DNA from: Actinomycetes bacterium
GTDB taxonomy: Bacteria; Actinomycetota; Acidimicrobiia; Acidimicrobiales; RAAP-2
Direction of reading: 5' to 3'
Length of the DNA stretch: 10,555 nucleotides
Assembly (NCBI GenBank): GCA_021850345.1
Contig: JAJZMN010000109.1
Span: forward strand, 1 to 10,555
In this document: piece by piece, positions 1 to 7,471 of the stretch
How positions within the stretch are numbered: the stretch's first letter is position 1
Layout of the letters: each line of letters starts with the position of its first letter
Position numbers and translations under genes: made by a program
Notes under the pieces: generated by a model
Told to the model about the DNA's origin: nothing
Database searches by the model: none
Seen by the model: the letters and a program-made list of their open reading frames with translations, nothing else

Positions 1-41
1 GACAGTCCGGCTGACCGCTCGGCGGCGAGGGGTTGGGAGCG

Positions 42-2549
42 CTACCGAGCCGACGCGACGGCAGCGGGTTCCCAGGGATGCCAGCGCCCTCCGGAAGCGC
101 GACTCCAGAATTGCCCACCGTCGCGGGCCGCCACGTGGAACCATCCGCCCTCTACCAGATCCGACAGGACGCGGTTCCGGGCGACGACGGTGTCGATGCG
201 CCCCCGCGGCGCCTCGATGAGGACGAGGAGTCGCACGGGCTCGTGGTAGGGGTGGCCCCGGTCGAACACCGCCTGGTACGGCAGTCCCAGTCTCAGGTCG
301 CTGCCCGCCCCGAGAGAGACGCCGATGCCGGCCACGATGTTGTGGGCGGCCTTGTCGCCGGCCCCGAGCGTCTCCGGGTCGACGGTGGAGAAGTAGTACG
401 CGGCGTTGATCCAATGGGCGACCACCACCGGCCCGCTGAGGATTGCCTCCAGGACTGCACCGTCAGGGTCGGCTTCGGGCTCGTAGGAATGGAGGAAGGT
501 CCGCCGTTCCAGGTCGACACCTTCACTCAAGCGCCGGGGAGCCACGATGAAGGCGGCATTGCGTGCGAGACCCCATTCCGGCTGGACCTGGGCCCAGTCG
601 ACCGACCGCGTGGCCACCTGACGCAGCACGGCGCGCCGGGGATGGGCCTGGTCGAGGCCGGCGAGCGTGGCAGACCGCTCGGCAGCGACGGCGGCCCCGG
701 CTGCCGTCAGGTCGGCGGCGAGAGCCCTGAGCAGCTCCAGATGCTGGGTGTTCGGCTCCCTCTGCTCGGCCGGAAAGAGGGCGACCGTGTCGGTGGCGGT
801 GTCGTGCTCGGCGGCCACGAAAAGGGTGTCGTTGGGGATCGCGATTCCGCGCTCGGCGAGCAACGTCCGCACCCGCTCACGGTTGAAGATCGCGGACGCG
901 AGCCGTGCGCTGGTCGCTCCGCGCGCCGCTCCGCACGCACCGCAGTCGAGCGCACTGCCGTAAGGGTTGTTCTCGGTGGTGCTGCCGTGTCCGCAGATCA
1001 CGACGAGCGGGGCGAAGCGCTCGGTGAGGCCGATGGAGCGGAGCGCGTTCTCGGCAAGCAGCGCCTGGGTCTCGTCGTCGGGGGCAGCTGGACCGGAGAG
1101 TTCGTTCTCGAGAGAAGGCTCGGGCGCGGCCAGCTCGGTGAACCAACGGCGAAGGCGCGCGAAGGCCCGGGGCGCAGCGGTGCGCAGCACCGCCAGAGGA
1201 GCCAGTGCCATGCCCATGGCCTCGGCGAGGAGGTAGGGCGCGACGGCGTTCTCACGGGCGGCGGCGACCGCCGCGCGGGTCGCCGCCGCATCCTCCGCCG
1301 CGGCGAGCACGGCACTTGGGTGGCGGCCGTCGCGGGGTTTCTGGCTGATCTCGACGCTGGGACGCACCAGCACGGGGCAGAGGTCGACAGCCTCGCCGCT
1401 TCCCAGGGCGCGCACTCGGGCGGGGATGCCGAAGAAACCTGCGATCCCAAAGGTCTGGTAAGCGCCGCGGGTCTCGAGGTGGCGCCGAAGCCCCTCGGCA
1501 CGCACGTCGATGCAGCAGATCACCTGGGCGACAGGTGGGCGGTCATCTGGCCGCCGCGGGGAACGATGAAGCGCGGCGAGGAGGCGATCCCGGAAGTGGT
1601 TCTCGTAGGCCGCGAGCCACACCCCGGCCGCCCGGTCCGGGGCAAGCGAGGCCAGACGAGTCCCGAGAACACCCCCGACGATGGACGGGTCGGGGACGGC
1701 TGGAGAGCCGTCCGGCGACCGGTACCGGCGTTCGGGTGTGCGCGGCGCGCGCCGCGCGGCGTCCTCGGGCGACTCGGCGAGCTTGAGCAGAGCGAGGTCG
1801 TAGGCGAGGCGCACAGCCATGTAGTCCACGAGGTGCAGGAATGGCCGCGCATCATCGGGAGCGGCCCAAAGGGTCCGCCACTTGGCGTACGCCGCCCAGC
1901 CGACCTGGCGGGTCAGTTGGCCAGCGAGCTCCCCCAGGCGGTCTTCGCTGCCAATCCCGAGCAGCTCCAGGCCGGCGGAGACGGCGGCATCGGGCTGAGA
2001 ACCGAGCTGGGCCACCAGGGGCCCGAGTTGCAGGCGGCGTCCCACCGGATCGGCGGCCACGACCTCCCGCCAGGCGCGGTAGAAACCGCCGAAGCCAGTG
2101 CCGGCGGTTCCCCGTGGCCCGGGGATGCCGCCCGCGGCGAAGGTGGCGCACCACCGCGACACCTCCCGGTCGGCCCGACCTGCCAATGCGGTCCCTCGGT
2201 GCTGGTCGTGGTGCTCGAGGAGCGTCATCGCCGCCGGGACGGCCTCGACGGAGGGGACGCCGGCGGGACGGGTGTTTGGGGAACGGGTCGGGTCCGCCCG
2301 CTCGAGTGCCGTCGCGAGGTCGGCGGAGGTGATACGCCCGGCGGCCCAGGCGTCAGCAAGGACCGGGGGCGGCGGATAGCCGTTGATCCCGAGCAGGCGT
2401 TGCTGGGCCTGTATGGCGGCGGGGAATGGCAGGGCGCGGAGGTCCCACAGCGGATTGGTCGCGACAGAGCTCGAGAGCGGCCAGAGCAGGGGGACCGGTC
2501 GTGCTGCCTCGACGACCAGTTCCTCGATGCCCGTCTGTTCCGCGCTCAT
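42..2549 (-). CDS. dabA: DabA (DUF2309/UPF0753), zinc-binding subunit of DAB inorganic carbon transporter
   Basis: An 835-residue protein of the DUF2309 family, the cytoplasmic carbonic-anhydrase-like subunit of DAB complexes. These are thought to hydrate CO2 to bicarbonate one way, powered by the membrane partner DabB. The beta-carbonic-anhydrase-type zinc site is visible: C346 and D348 in the motif CCIDVR, H521 in ICGHGS, and C536 in LDCGACG. The order and the 15-residue His-Cys gap match the described Halothiobacillus DabA site. A second conserved block, HWIN...STVDPETLGAGDK, starts near residue 712. Length is normal and the reading frame is intact. The start is the ATG at 2549, which overlaps the dabB stop as ATGA and has an AGAGG ribosome site at 2554-2558; this implies translational coupling. 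The same frame stays open upstream only because of high GC (out of frame inside dabB). Transport activity and direction are known from the family, not visible here. Confidence 0.94.
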   Translation of the reverse strand: MSAEQTGIEELVVEAARPVPLLWPLSSSVATNPLWDLRALPFPAAIQAQQRLLGINGYPPPPVLADAWAAGRITSADLATALERADPTRSPNTRPAGVPSVEAVPAAMTLLEHHDQHRGTALAGRADREVSRWCATFAAGGIPGPRGTAGTGFGGFYRAWREVVAADPVGRRLQLGPLVAQLGSQPDAAVSAGLELLGIGSEDRLGELAGQLTRQVGWAAYAKWRTLWAAPDDARPFLHLVDYMAVRLAYDLALLKLAESPEDAARRAPRTPERRYRSPDGSPAVPDPSIVGGVLGTRLASLAPDRAAGVWLAAYENHFRDRLLAALHRSPRRPDDRPPVAQVICCIDVRAEGLRRHLETRGAYQTFGIAGFFGIPARVRALGSGEAVDLCPVLVRPSVEISQKPRDGRHPSAVLAAAEDAAATRAAVAAARENAVAPYLLAEAMGMALAPLAVLRTAAPRAFARLRRWFTELAAPEPSLENELSGPAAPDDETQALLAENALRSIGLTERFAPLVVICGHGSTTENNPYGSALDCGACGAARGATSARLASAIFNRERVRTLLAERGIAIPNDTLFVAAEHDTATDTVALFPAEQREPNTQHLELLRALAADLTAAGAAVAAERSATLAGLDQAHPRRAVLRQVATRSVDWAQVQPEWGLARNAAFIVAPRRLSEGVDLERRTFLHSYEPEADPDGAVLEAILSGPVVVAHWINAAYYFSTVDPETLGAGDKAAHNIVAGIGVSLGAGSDLRLGLPYQAVFDRGHPYHEPVRLLVLIEAPRGRIDTVVARNRVLSDLVEGGWFHVAARDGGQFWSRASGGRWHPWEPAAVASAR

Positions 2550-4108
2550 GCCGCCTCTGTCTGACGCGCCGCCGGCCGGGCCACCGCCGACCACACGGAA
2601 GCGCCGGTGAGGATGCTGCCGGTTGGGCTGCGACCCCCGGGAGCGGTCGGCACGCCCGCGTTCAGGAGGCGCAACCGTAACGACGTCCCCGGCGCGCCGG
2701 CCTTGGTGAGGAGCGTCCCGATCGCGGCGACGAGCGCGAGGCCAAGGAGCCACATTGAGCCCAACGAGGTTGACCGCGGCAGGGCCGCGCCGAGGAAGCT
2801 GGCCGCGACCGCCACCGCGCTGCCGTAGGCACCGGCGGCGGCGACCAGGGCGGCGGGCCAAGCCCAGCGCGCCATCCCGCCCGGCGGGCGGCGGGTCCAC
2901 CACGAGGCCCCCAGAAACGCGGCCCCAAGGCACGCGTAGATCGCCACTGGCCAGCCGTCGCCCGCGATCACGCCGGGCGCCACCGCGGCAGTGCCCGCCG
3001 CGACGGTGAGCGCACCGGCCATCAAACCCCCACCGGTCAGCCGGACTGCTCTGACACGTCGTGTGCCGGGGCGCTCGACGGCGGAACCCGAAGACAAGAA
3101 CATCGACGACTTGTAGAAGCCGTGACCGATCATGTGGATGACCGCGGCCGGCCAGGCGCCAACTGCCACCTCGGCCAGCATGAAACCCATCTGACTTGCT
3201 GTCGACGATACGAGGCGCCCCTTCACGTCGGCCTGCACGGACATGACGGCGCCAGCCCAGACCGCGGTCGCGGCGGACAGGACGAGCAGCGCGGCCATTG
3301 CCGGTGGCCAGGCTGCGACGACTCCGAGGCGCACCAGAAGAATGCCTCCGCCATTGACGACACCCGCGTGGAGCAGGGCGCTGGAGGGGGTCGGAGCCGA
3401 AACGGTCAGGACGAGCCACCGCCGGAACGACGCCTGGGCGCAGCGCGAGAGGGCGGCGACGGTGACCAGGAGCGCGACCGCACCCCGCCAGTCTCCGAGC
3501 TGGTGCGCGACCCGCCCGAGCGCCGCAGTTCGAATCAGGGTGACGTTCCCGGCCCTGATCCAGATGAGGGCACCCGCCGTCAACAGGCAGGAGTCTCCGA
3601 GCACGAGAGCGCGCATCGCGGTCCGTACGCTGGCCTCGGCGCCGGGGAGGTCCCGACGGTACGCGAGCACCGCCACGAATGCCACCCCCGCCGCGACCCA
3701 TGCACAGATCAGCCCAGCCAGCGTGGCCGACGCGGTCACGGTCGCCATGGCCGAGACGACGAGTAGCGCGCGGGCCGCGAACCGCGCCGAGCCGGGGTCC
3801 GCCTGCAGGTAACGGGACTGGAAGCTCTGAACGAGCGCACCCACCCCGCAGATCAGGACGAGGAGAGCCGCGGTCACCGGGTTGGCCACGAGACCCACCC
3901 AGGGCTTTCCGGAAGGACCGCCCAACCCGATGTGGGCGGGTCCGCGCGCCACCACCAGCATCAGGACCGCAATCGACGCCATCGCGCCCGTCCACGACAC
4001 GCCGATCCCCGCCCAGGCGTCGTCTCTTGCCTTGACCAGCGCGGCGCCGGCCAGGGGAAGGGCGACTGTCGCGACGAGACAGGCCTCCTCGACCCATGCA
4101 CCGATCAC
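2546..4108 (-). CDS. dabB: DabB, NuoL/Mrp-antiporter-like membrane subunit of DAB inorganic carbon transporter
   Basis: A 520-residue, highly hydrophobic protein of the proton-conducting antiporter family (Proton_antipo_M), related to NuoL. It is expected to pass cations through the membrane to energise DabA. Recognisable family blocks are APTPSSALLHAGVVNGGG (about 238-255), DVKGRLVSSTASQMGFM (294-310, with K296), and HMIGHGFYKSSMFLSSGS (325-342, with H325, H329 and K333). The position equal to the NuoL GKSAQ lysine reads SRCAQ (R222), and the usual glutamate after the TM5 tryptophan appears to be valine (W137-V138). I chose the GTG at 4108 because a ribosome site (AAGGGAGT on the minus strand, 4113-4120) sits 4 nt before it and no in-frame ATG fits better. 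It is first in the operon with dabA. A NuoL or MrpA subunit of another complex is unlikely given the dabA neighbour. Confidence 0.91.
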   Translation of the reverse strand: MIGAWVEEACLVATVALPLAGAALVKARDDAWAGIGVSWTGAMASIAVLMLVVARGPAHIGLGGPSGKPWVGLVANPVTAALLVLICGVGALVQSFQSRYLQADPGSARFAARALLVVSAMATVTASATLAGLICAWVAAGVAFVAVLAYRRDLPGAEASVRTAMRALVLGDSCLLTAGALIWIRAGNVTLIRTAALGRVAHQLGDWRGAVALLVTVAALSRCAQASFRRWLVLTVSAPTPSSALLHAGVVNGGGILLVRLGVVAAWPPAMAALLVLSAATAVWAGAVMSVQADVKGRLVSSTASQMGFMLAEVAVGAWPAAVIHMIGHGFYKSSMFLSSGSAVERPGTRRVRAVRLTGGGLMAGALTVAAGTAAVAPGVIAGDGWPVAIYACLGAAFLGASWWTRRPPGGMARWAWPAALVAAAGAYGSAVAVAASFLGAALPRSTSLGSMWLLGLALVAAIGTLLTKAGAPGTSLRLRLLNAGVPTAPGGRSPTGSILTGASVWSAVARPAARQTEAA

Positions 4109-4112
4109 GTCT

Positions 4113-4120
4113 ACTCCCTT
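4113..4120 (-). promoter_or_regulatory. Ribosome binding site of dabB
   Basis: On the minus strand this reads AAGGGAGT, ending 4 nt before the GTG at 4108. It decides the GTG start of dabB, since the frame has no nearby ATG. Confidence 0.65.
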
Positions 4121-4198
4121 TCACGAAATCAAGTTCGTACGTATCTATCGCGTCCACGCTCGGTTTGCAAGCGGCAACAACGATCGACGGTTCACGAA
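4120..4198. promoter_or_regulatory. Two 8-bp direct repeats TTCACGAA in the dabB/regulator intergenic region
   Basis: TTCACGAA occurs at 4120-4127, just upstream of the dabB ribosome site, and again at 4191-4198, between the putative -35 and -10 of the divergent regulator gene. Each copy is itself a short dyad (TTC-AC-GAA). A related half, TTCGTACG, lies at 4134-4141. The placement suits operator sites for the winged-helix protein encoded next door. Chance recurrence of an 8-mer in 111 bp is not negligible, so this is tentative. Confidence 0.35.
4142..4170 (-). promoter_or_regulatory. Candidate dabBA promoter
   Basis: On the minus strand, TTGCAA (4165-4170, 4 of 6 to TTGACA) is followed after 17 nt by TAGATA (4142-4147, a weak match to TATAAT). 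Initiation would be near 4135, giving a leader of roughly 25-30 nt that contains the dabB ribosome site. The hexamers are weak, so this is a plausible placement only. Confidence 0.3.
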
Positions 4199-4210
4199 GG
4201 CTGCTACCAT
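4184..4210 (+). promoter_or_regulatory. Candidate promoter of the winged-helix regulator (leaderless)
   Basis: TCGACG (4184-4189, 4 of 6 to TTGACA), a 15-nt spacer, then TACCAT (4205-4210) preceded by TG to give an extended -10 (TGCTACCAT). Initiation would fall near 4217, within about 3 nt of the GTG at 4220. That fits the lack of any ribosome site before that start. Confidence 0.33.
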
Positions 4211-4219
4211 CATCGGGCG

Positions 4220-4696
4220 GTGACGGCGGGACGGGGGGCCGAGCAGGACAAGCCATCCTGGACGTTCCTCACCAACCACGGGCACGTCTTGGTTTGCGTG
4301 GCTCAGGACCCAGGCATCCGGGGCCGTGACATCGCGGCTCGGGTCGGGATCACCGAACGCGCCGCCCAGGCCATCGTCGCCGACCTTGTCGACGCCGGCT
4401 ACGTGCAGCGCACCCGCGTCGGGCGGCGCAACCACTACGAGATCAATCCGGACCTTCCCGTGCGCCATCCCGTGGAACAACCGCATCGGGTCGGCGAGCT
4501 ACTCGCCGCTGTCGCGAGCGCCGGCTCCGTGTCCAGAGACCCTTCCGCCTCGCGCCGCGCTCCTGCGCCCCGCGGCGGCGCGGGACATTCGCCACGGTCG
4601 GGTCGTACTCAACACGACTCTCCCGCGAGTGCGGCCGCCGCCCGGCGGGCAACTCCGAGCGCCCGCTCGACAGTCGACCCCAGGGCGGTCACGTGA
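4220..4696 (+). CDS. Winged helix-turn-helix (MarR-like) transcriptional regulator, divergent from dabBA
   Basis: A 158-residue protein if started at the GTG at 4220. Residues 14-27 (WTFLTNHGHVLVCV) begin a winged-helix domain of a small actinobacterial MarR-like type. The helix-turn-helix spans about 34-62 (IRGRDIAARVGITERAAQAI... then ...LVDAGYV), followed by a basic wing (RTRVGRRNHYEI, 65-75) and a short helix ending near LLAAV (98). It probably binds DNA, and given its position likely the dabB promoter; effector unknown. The last 55 or so residues are low-complexity Arg/Ala/Pro/Ser and run 88 nt into the 3' end of purK on the other strand. This tail looks like read-on after loss of an earlier stop rather than a folded domain. 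Upstream in-frame sequence is antisense to dabB and is not coding. The domain is confident; the exact start and the value of the tail are less so. Confidence 0.8.
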   Translation: MTAGRGAEQDKPSWTFLTNHGHVLVCVAQDPGIRGRDIAARVGITERAAQAIVADLVDAGYVQRTRVGRRNHYEINPDLPVRHPVEQPHRVGELLAAVASAGSVSRDPSASRRAPAPRGGAGHSPRSGRTQHDSPASAAAARRATPSARSTVDPRAVT

Positions 4697-5766
4697 CCGA
4701 GCTTGCGTCCTGGTGCCGCGTCCTTGGCGTAGAGATGCACTGACGCCCCTCCCACCGCGAGCGCCTCTGCGAGGTGGTCCCTCGGGTCGACGCCGGTCGG
4801 GCCCCCGAGGACGTTCACCATCGCGGCTGCGGGAGCCCGAAGGGACGTGTCGCCGAGCGGCCAGTCGAGCACGGCGCGCAGATGGTTGTGGAACTGGGAG
4901 GTCACCGCGGCTTCGATCGTCGCGTGGCCCGAGTTGTGGGGGCGCAGTGCGACCTCGTTGATCACCAATTGATCGCTCGAGGTCACGAACAGCTCGGCGA
5001 CGAACACGCCGACGGCGTCGATGCTGTCGGCGAGCGATCTGGCCAGGCGCTCAGCCCTGGCGGCGACCGGCGGGTCGACCGGAGCAGGCATGACCGCCTC
5101 CCGGCAAGTGCCGTCGACCTGGAAGGTTGCGACGGGAGGATAGGCAGTCCACAGACCAGAAGGAGTTCGGGCTCCGACAACCGCGAGCTCCTGGGCGATC
5201 GCGACGTGCGCCTCGACCATCAATGCTCCCGGGGCGATTCCCCGGACAGCGGCGTCGAGATCGTCTAGGCCCGCGACGACCTCGACGCCGCGCCCGTCGT
5301 AGCCTCCCGAGCGCGCCTTGAGCACGACCGGCCACCCGTGCTCGGCGGCGAAGCGCTCGACCTCGGTGCGCACGTCGGCGCCGAGCCCGCGGTACGCAGG
5401 TACCGGGAATCCCGCCGAGCGGAACAGCTCGCGCGCGAAGAGCTTGTCCTGCGCCGCCTTGAGGGCCGAACCGGCGGGACGCACGATGTGGCCGGAACGA
5501 GCCAGCTGCACCGCCAGTTCGGCAGGGACGTGCTCGTGGTCGAAGGTGACAACGTCGCAGCGGTCCGCCAGCTCGGCGAGCGCGGACGGCGAGTCGGGCT
5601 CGCCGAAAAGTGCCCGGCTCCCGGCGCTCACAGCCGCGTCTCGCTCGGATCGGGCAAGTACCAGGAGCTCGATGCCGAGGTCGATCGCCGCCTGATGGGT
5701 CATGCGAGCCAGCTGACCGCCACCCACCATCCCGACGACCGGGCCTGCCGTGCGAGAGATCGACAT
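4609..5766 (-). CDS. purK: N5-carboxyaminoimidazole ribonucleotide synthase (PurK)
   Basis: A 385-residue cytoplasmic ATP-grasp enzyme. It makes N5-CAIR from aminoimidazole ribonucleotide, ATP and bicarbonate in de novo purine synthesis. Visible parts are the N-terminal glycine-rich start [11 protein letters not shown] (12-22), the DKLFAR segment (107-112), the ATP-grasp lysine and glycine loop [12 protein letters not shown] (150-161), the metal/phosphate block [12 protein letters not shown] (270-281), [11 protein letters not shown] (289-299) and the C-terminal GRKLGHVT (353-360). Length is normal. The start ATG at 5764-5766 has no room for a ribosome site before the divergent promoter, so the mRNA is probably leaderless. 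The product feeds PurE, encoded divergently 30 bp away. The 3' end overlaps the tail of the convergent regulator gene. Confidence 0.96.
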   Translation of the reverse strand: MSISRTAGPVVGMVGGGQLARMTHQAAIDLGIELLVLARSERDAAVSAGSRALFGEPDSPSALAELADRCDVVTFDHEHVPAELAVQLARSGHIVRPAGSALKAAQDKLFARELFRSAGFPVPAYRGLGADVRTEVERFAAEHGWPVVLKARSGGYDGRGVEVVAGLDDLDAAVRGIAPGALMVEAHVAIAQELAVVGARTPSGLWTAYPPVATFQVDGTCREAVMPAPVDPPVAARAERLARSLADSIDAVGVFVAELFVTSSDQLVINEVALRPHNSGHATIEAAVTSQFHNHLRAVLDWPLGDTSLRAPAAAMVNVLGGPTGVDPRDHLAEALAVGGASVHLYAKDAAPGRKLGHVTALGSTVERALGVARRAAAALAGESC

Positions 5767-5784
5767 ACGAATAGTATTTCGTAT
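5765..5784. promoter_or_regulatory. Dyad operator candidate between purK and purE
   Basis: A perfect 7-bp inverted repeat, ATACGAA (5765-5771) and TTCGTAT (5778-5784), with a 6-bp centre. It lies between the -35 and -10 of the purE promoter and covers the probable purK start site. A bound repressor would shut both genes at once. AT-rich sequence in a GC-rich region makes the dyad stand out. The binding protein is unknown. Confidence 0.45.
5771..5776 (-). promoter_or_regulatory. Candidate purK -10 box
   Basis: On the minus strand this reads TACTAT (4 of 6 to TATAAT) and would start RNA near the purK ATG at 5766, again leaderless. I see no convincing -35 at 16-18 nt upstream, so support is limited to position and AT-richness. 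Confidence 0.3.
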
Positions 5785-5796
5785 AGTCTGCCTCGC

Positions 5797-6315
5797 ATGT
5801 CAAACGCGCACCGGCAGTGGGCCGACAGCAGCGTCGTCGAGGTCGTGATGGGCAGCAAGTCCGACCTCCCGGTCATGAACAAGGCCGCTGAGGCGCTCGA
5901 GGAACTGGGCGTCGCGGTCACCGTGCGTGTCGTGTCCGCCCATCGCACTCCCCTCGACATGGTCGAATACGGACGCTCGGCTGCCGAAAGGGGCGTTCGG
6001 GTGATCATCGCCGGTGCCGGTGGCGCGGCCCATCTTCCTGGGATGCTCGCCTCGCTCACCAGCCTCCCCGTGATCGGTGTCCCCGTTCCCCTGGCGCACC
6101 TCGATGGGCTGGACTCACTGTTGTCCATCGTCCAGATGCCACCGGGGGTCCCCGTGGCCACGGTCGGCGTCGGCGGCGGGCGCAACGCCGGCCTGCTCGC
6201 GGCGCGGATGCTCGCCCTGCACGACCGGGAGCTCGCCGCGCGCCTCGACGCCGCGCGCCAAGCACTCTCCGCGTCGGCCCGCGCGCAGGACGACGAGCTG
6301 CACAACTGCTCGTGA
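5797..6315 (+). CDS. purE: N5-carboxyaminoimidazole ribonucleotide mutase (PurE, class I)
   Basis: A 172-residue cytoplasmic enzyme that moves the carboxyl group of N5-CAIR to carbon 4, giving CAIR. The class I motifs are intact: GSKSD (19-23), SAHRTP (47-52, with the catalytic-type H49), [11 protein letters not shown] (73-83), and the substrate loop region [18 protein letters not shown] (106-123). The ATG at 5797 follows its promoter by a few bases, with no ribosome site, suggesting leaderless translation. It lies divergent from purK, whose product it uses, and its stop overlaps the next start by GTGA. The presence of PurK supports the mutase role rather than a class II carboxylase. Confidence 0.97.
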   Translation: MSNAHRQWADSSVVEVVMGSKSDLPVMNKAAEALEELGVAVTVRVVSAHRTPLDMVEYGRSAAERGVRVIIAGAGGAAHLPGMLASLTSLPVIGVPVPLAHLDGLDSLLSIVQMPPGVPVATVGVGGGRNAGLLAARMLALHDRELAARLDAARQALSASARAQDDELHNCS

Positions 6316-7283
6316 GTGTCGCGTCTGTGCGCGGCCGCTGGGCGCGGCGTCACCGGCGCGCAGCTGGCGGCCCGCCGTCGAAGAGCGGTGCCACCGACGC
6401 GCTCGGGGAGGCTCGTCGGCCACCTCGCGCGACTCCGGATTCCTTCACGGGGCCCGCGTATCTTGGCCGGACCGCCGCGCTGGCGACCAAGCACGGCAAG
6501 GAGCGCATCCTTGCCCCCGCGCTGGCGCCGATCGGCCTGGAGGTCGCCGTGGCCGAGGTCGACACGGACAGATTCGGGACCTTCACCGGGGAGATCGCGC
6601 GCTCAGGCAGCGCCCTCGAGGTCGCCGTGCGCAAGGCGCGTGCCGGCATGGCCGCTCTGCGCACCGATGCTGGACTTGCCTCGGAGGGGAGCTTCGGACC
6701 ACTTCCGGAGACCCCCTTCCTCACCGCCGACGTCGAGATCGTGCTCCTCGTCGACGACCGTCTCGATCTCGTCGTCTGCGAGCGGGCCGTCAGCTTCGAG
6801 ACCGCCGCCGCCATGATCGCTGTTCGGCCCGGCGACGACTTCGGCCGATTCTGTGCCGACGTCGGCTTTCCGGAGCAGGCACTCATCTGTCGTCCCAGCG
6901 ACGGATCCCGGCGCAACATCTGCAAGGCGATCACCGACGTCGAATTGCTCGAGCGCGCGGTCGCCACGGCCGCCAGAGCGTCCGAGGACGGCCGAGCCAT
7001 CATCGAGACGGACCTGCGTGCCCATCTCTGCCCGAGCCGTCGCAAGGTGATCGCCGAAGCGGCCCGCAGGCTCGCCGACCGGCTTGCCATGGCGTGCCCG
7101 CAGTGCCGCGCGCCCGGCTTCGGCGTCGTCCACGACGAGCCGGGCCGCCCCTGCGCGGAGTGCGGTCTTCCCACCTCGGCTTCCTTGGCAACCGTCACCA
7201 CCTGCGCGCGCTGCGGTCACGCCCGTCGAGAGACGCACCGCGGCGAGGCTGACCCATCCGGCTGTTCCTGGTGCAATCCCTAG
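6312..7283 (+). CDS. DUF6671-like protein with C-terminal zinc-ribbon cysteines, function unknown
   Basis: A 323-residue protein whose conserved core begins near residue 46. I recognise a DUF6671-type pattern from memory: [15 protein letters not shown] (50-64), [12 protein letters not shown] (83-94), a KA helix (108-115), [10 protein letters not shown] (123-132), then [13 protein letters not shown] (232-244). The C-terminal part has four CxxC pairs: C262/C265, C281/C284, C298/C301 and C318/C321, enough for two zinc sites. No signal peptide or membrane segment is seen, so it is probably cytoplasmic. The GTG start at 6312 overlaps the purE stop (GTGA), implying co-translation. The first 40 or so residues are Arg/Ala/Pro-rich and may be poorly conserved; a later GTG at 6327 is possible. 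The catalytic role is unproven. The N-terminal motif order resembles ITPase/HAM1-like nucleotide hydrolases (see findings). Confidence 0.83.
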   Translation: MSVASVRGRWARRHRRAAGGPPSKSGATDALGEARRPPRATPDSFTGPAYLGRTAALATKHGKERILAPALAPIGLEVAVAEVDTDRFGTFTGEIARSGSALEVAVRKARAGMAALRTDAGLASEGSFGPLPETPFLTADVEIVLLVDDRLDLVVCERAVSFETAAAMIAVRPGDDFGRFCADVGFPEQALICRPSDGSRRNICKAITDVELLERAVATAARASEDGRAIIETDLRAHLCPSRRKVIAEAARRLADRLAMACPQCRAPGFGVVHDEPGRPCAECGLPTSASLATVTTCARCGHARRETHRGEADPSGCSWCNP

Positions 7284-7471
7284 GCGGAGCGCGGGGGCAG
7301 AAAGTAATGGCCTCTTTGCGCGTCCAACCGGCTGTGGTGCACGCGCCCTCGACACCCTGACTCCGCGCCAGCACCGTCAGTCCACGCGACCGGAGAATTG
7401 CAGTGGGCATGGACCGGCACCGGCTTGTGAGCGACGCGCGCGGTCACGACGCGGAACCCGCCTCGGAAGCC

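Larger units (their letters stand above)
5760..5787 (+). promoter_or_regulatory. purE promoter, -35 overlapping the purK start codon
   Basis: TCGACA (5760-5765, 5 of 6 to TTGACA), 16-nt spacer, TATAGT (5782-5787, 5 of 6 to TATAAT). Initiation would be near 5794, only about 3 nt before the purE ATG at 5797, so the transcript is leaderless or nearly so. The -35 box lies over the first codons of purK. This is the best promoter match in the window. Confidence 0.6.

Noticed and set aside
33..2564. An 843-codon open frame on the plus strand, antisense to almost the whole of dabA
   Set aside because: The translation is a glycine/arginine/glutamate-rich mix with no domain. dabA shows a full conserved family pattern, and long antisense frames are expected at this GC content.
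3526..3542. GTTCGAATC, resembling the T-arm of a tRNA
   Set aside because: It lies inside dabB, with no matching acceptor, D or anticodon arms around it.
2550..4256. Upstream extension of the dabA frame through dabB to 4256
   Set aside because: The translation is arginine/glycine-rich and out of frame with the clear DabB protein. The ATGA overlap and ribosome site mark the real dabA start at 2549.
6350..7201. A 283-codon minus-strand frame opposite the DUF6671-like gene
   Set aside because: Serine/alanine/arginine-rich without motifs; the plus-strand frame carries conserved blocks and paired cysteines.
7284..7471. Possible bidirectional terminator between the convergent DUF6671-like and secreted protein genes
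   Set aside because: I found only imperfect short complementarity, such as GCAGAAAG with CTTTGC, and no stem followed by a T-run on either strand.
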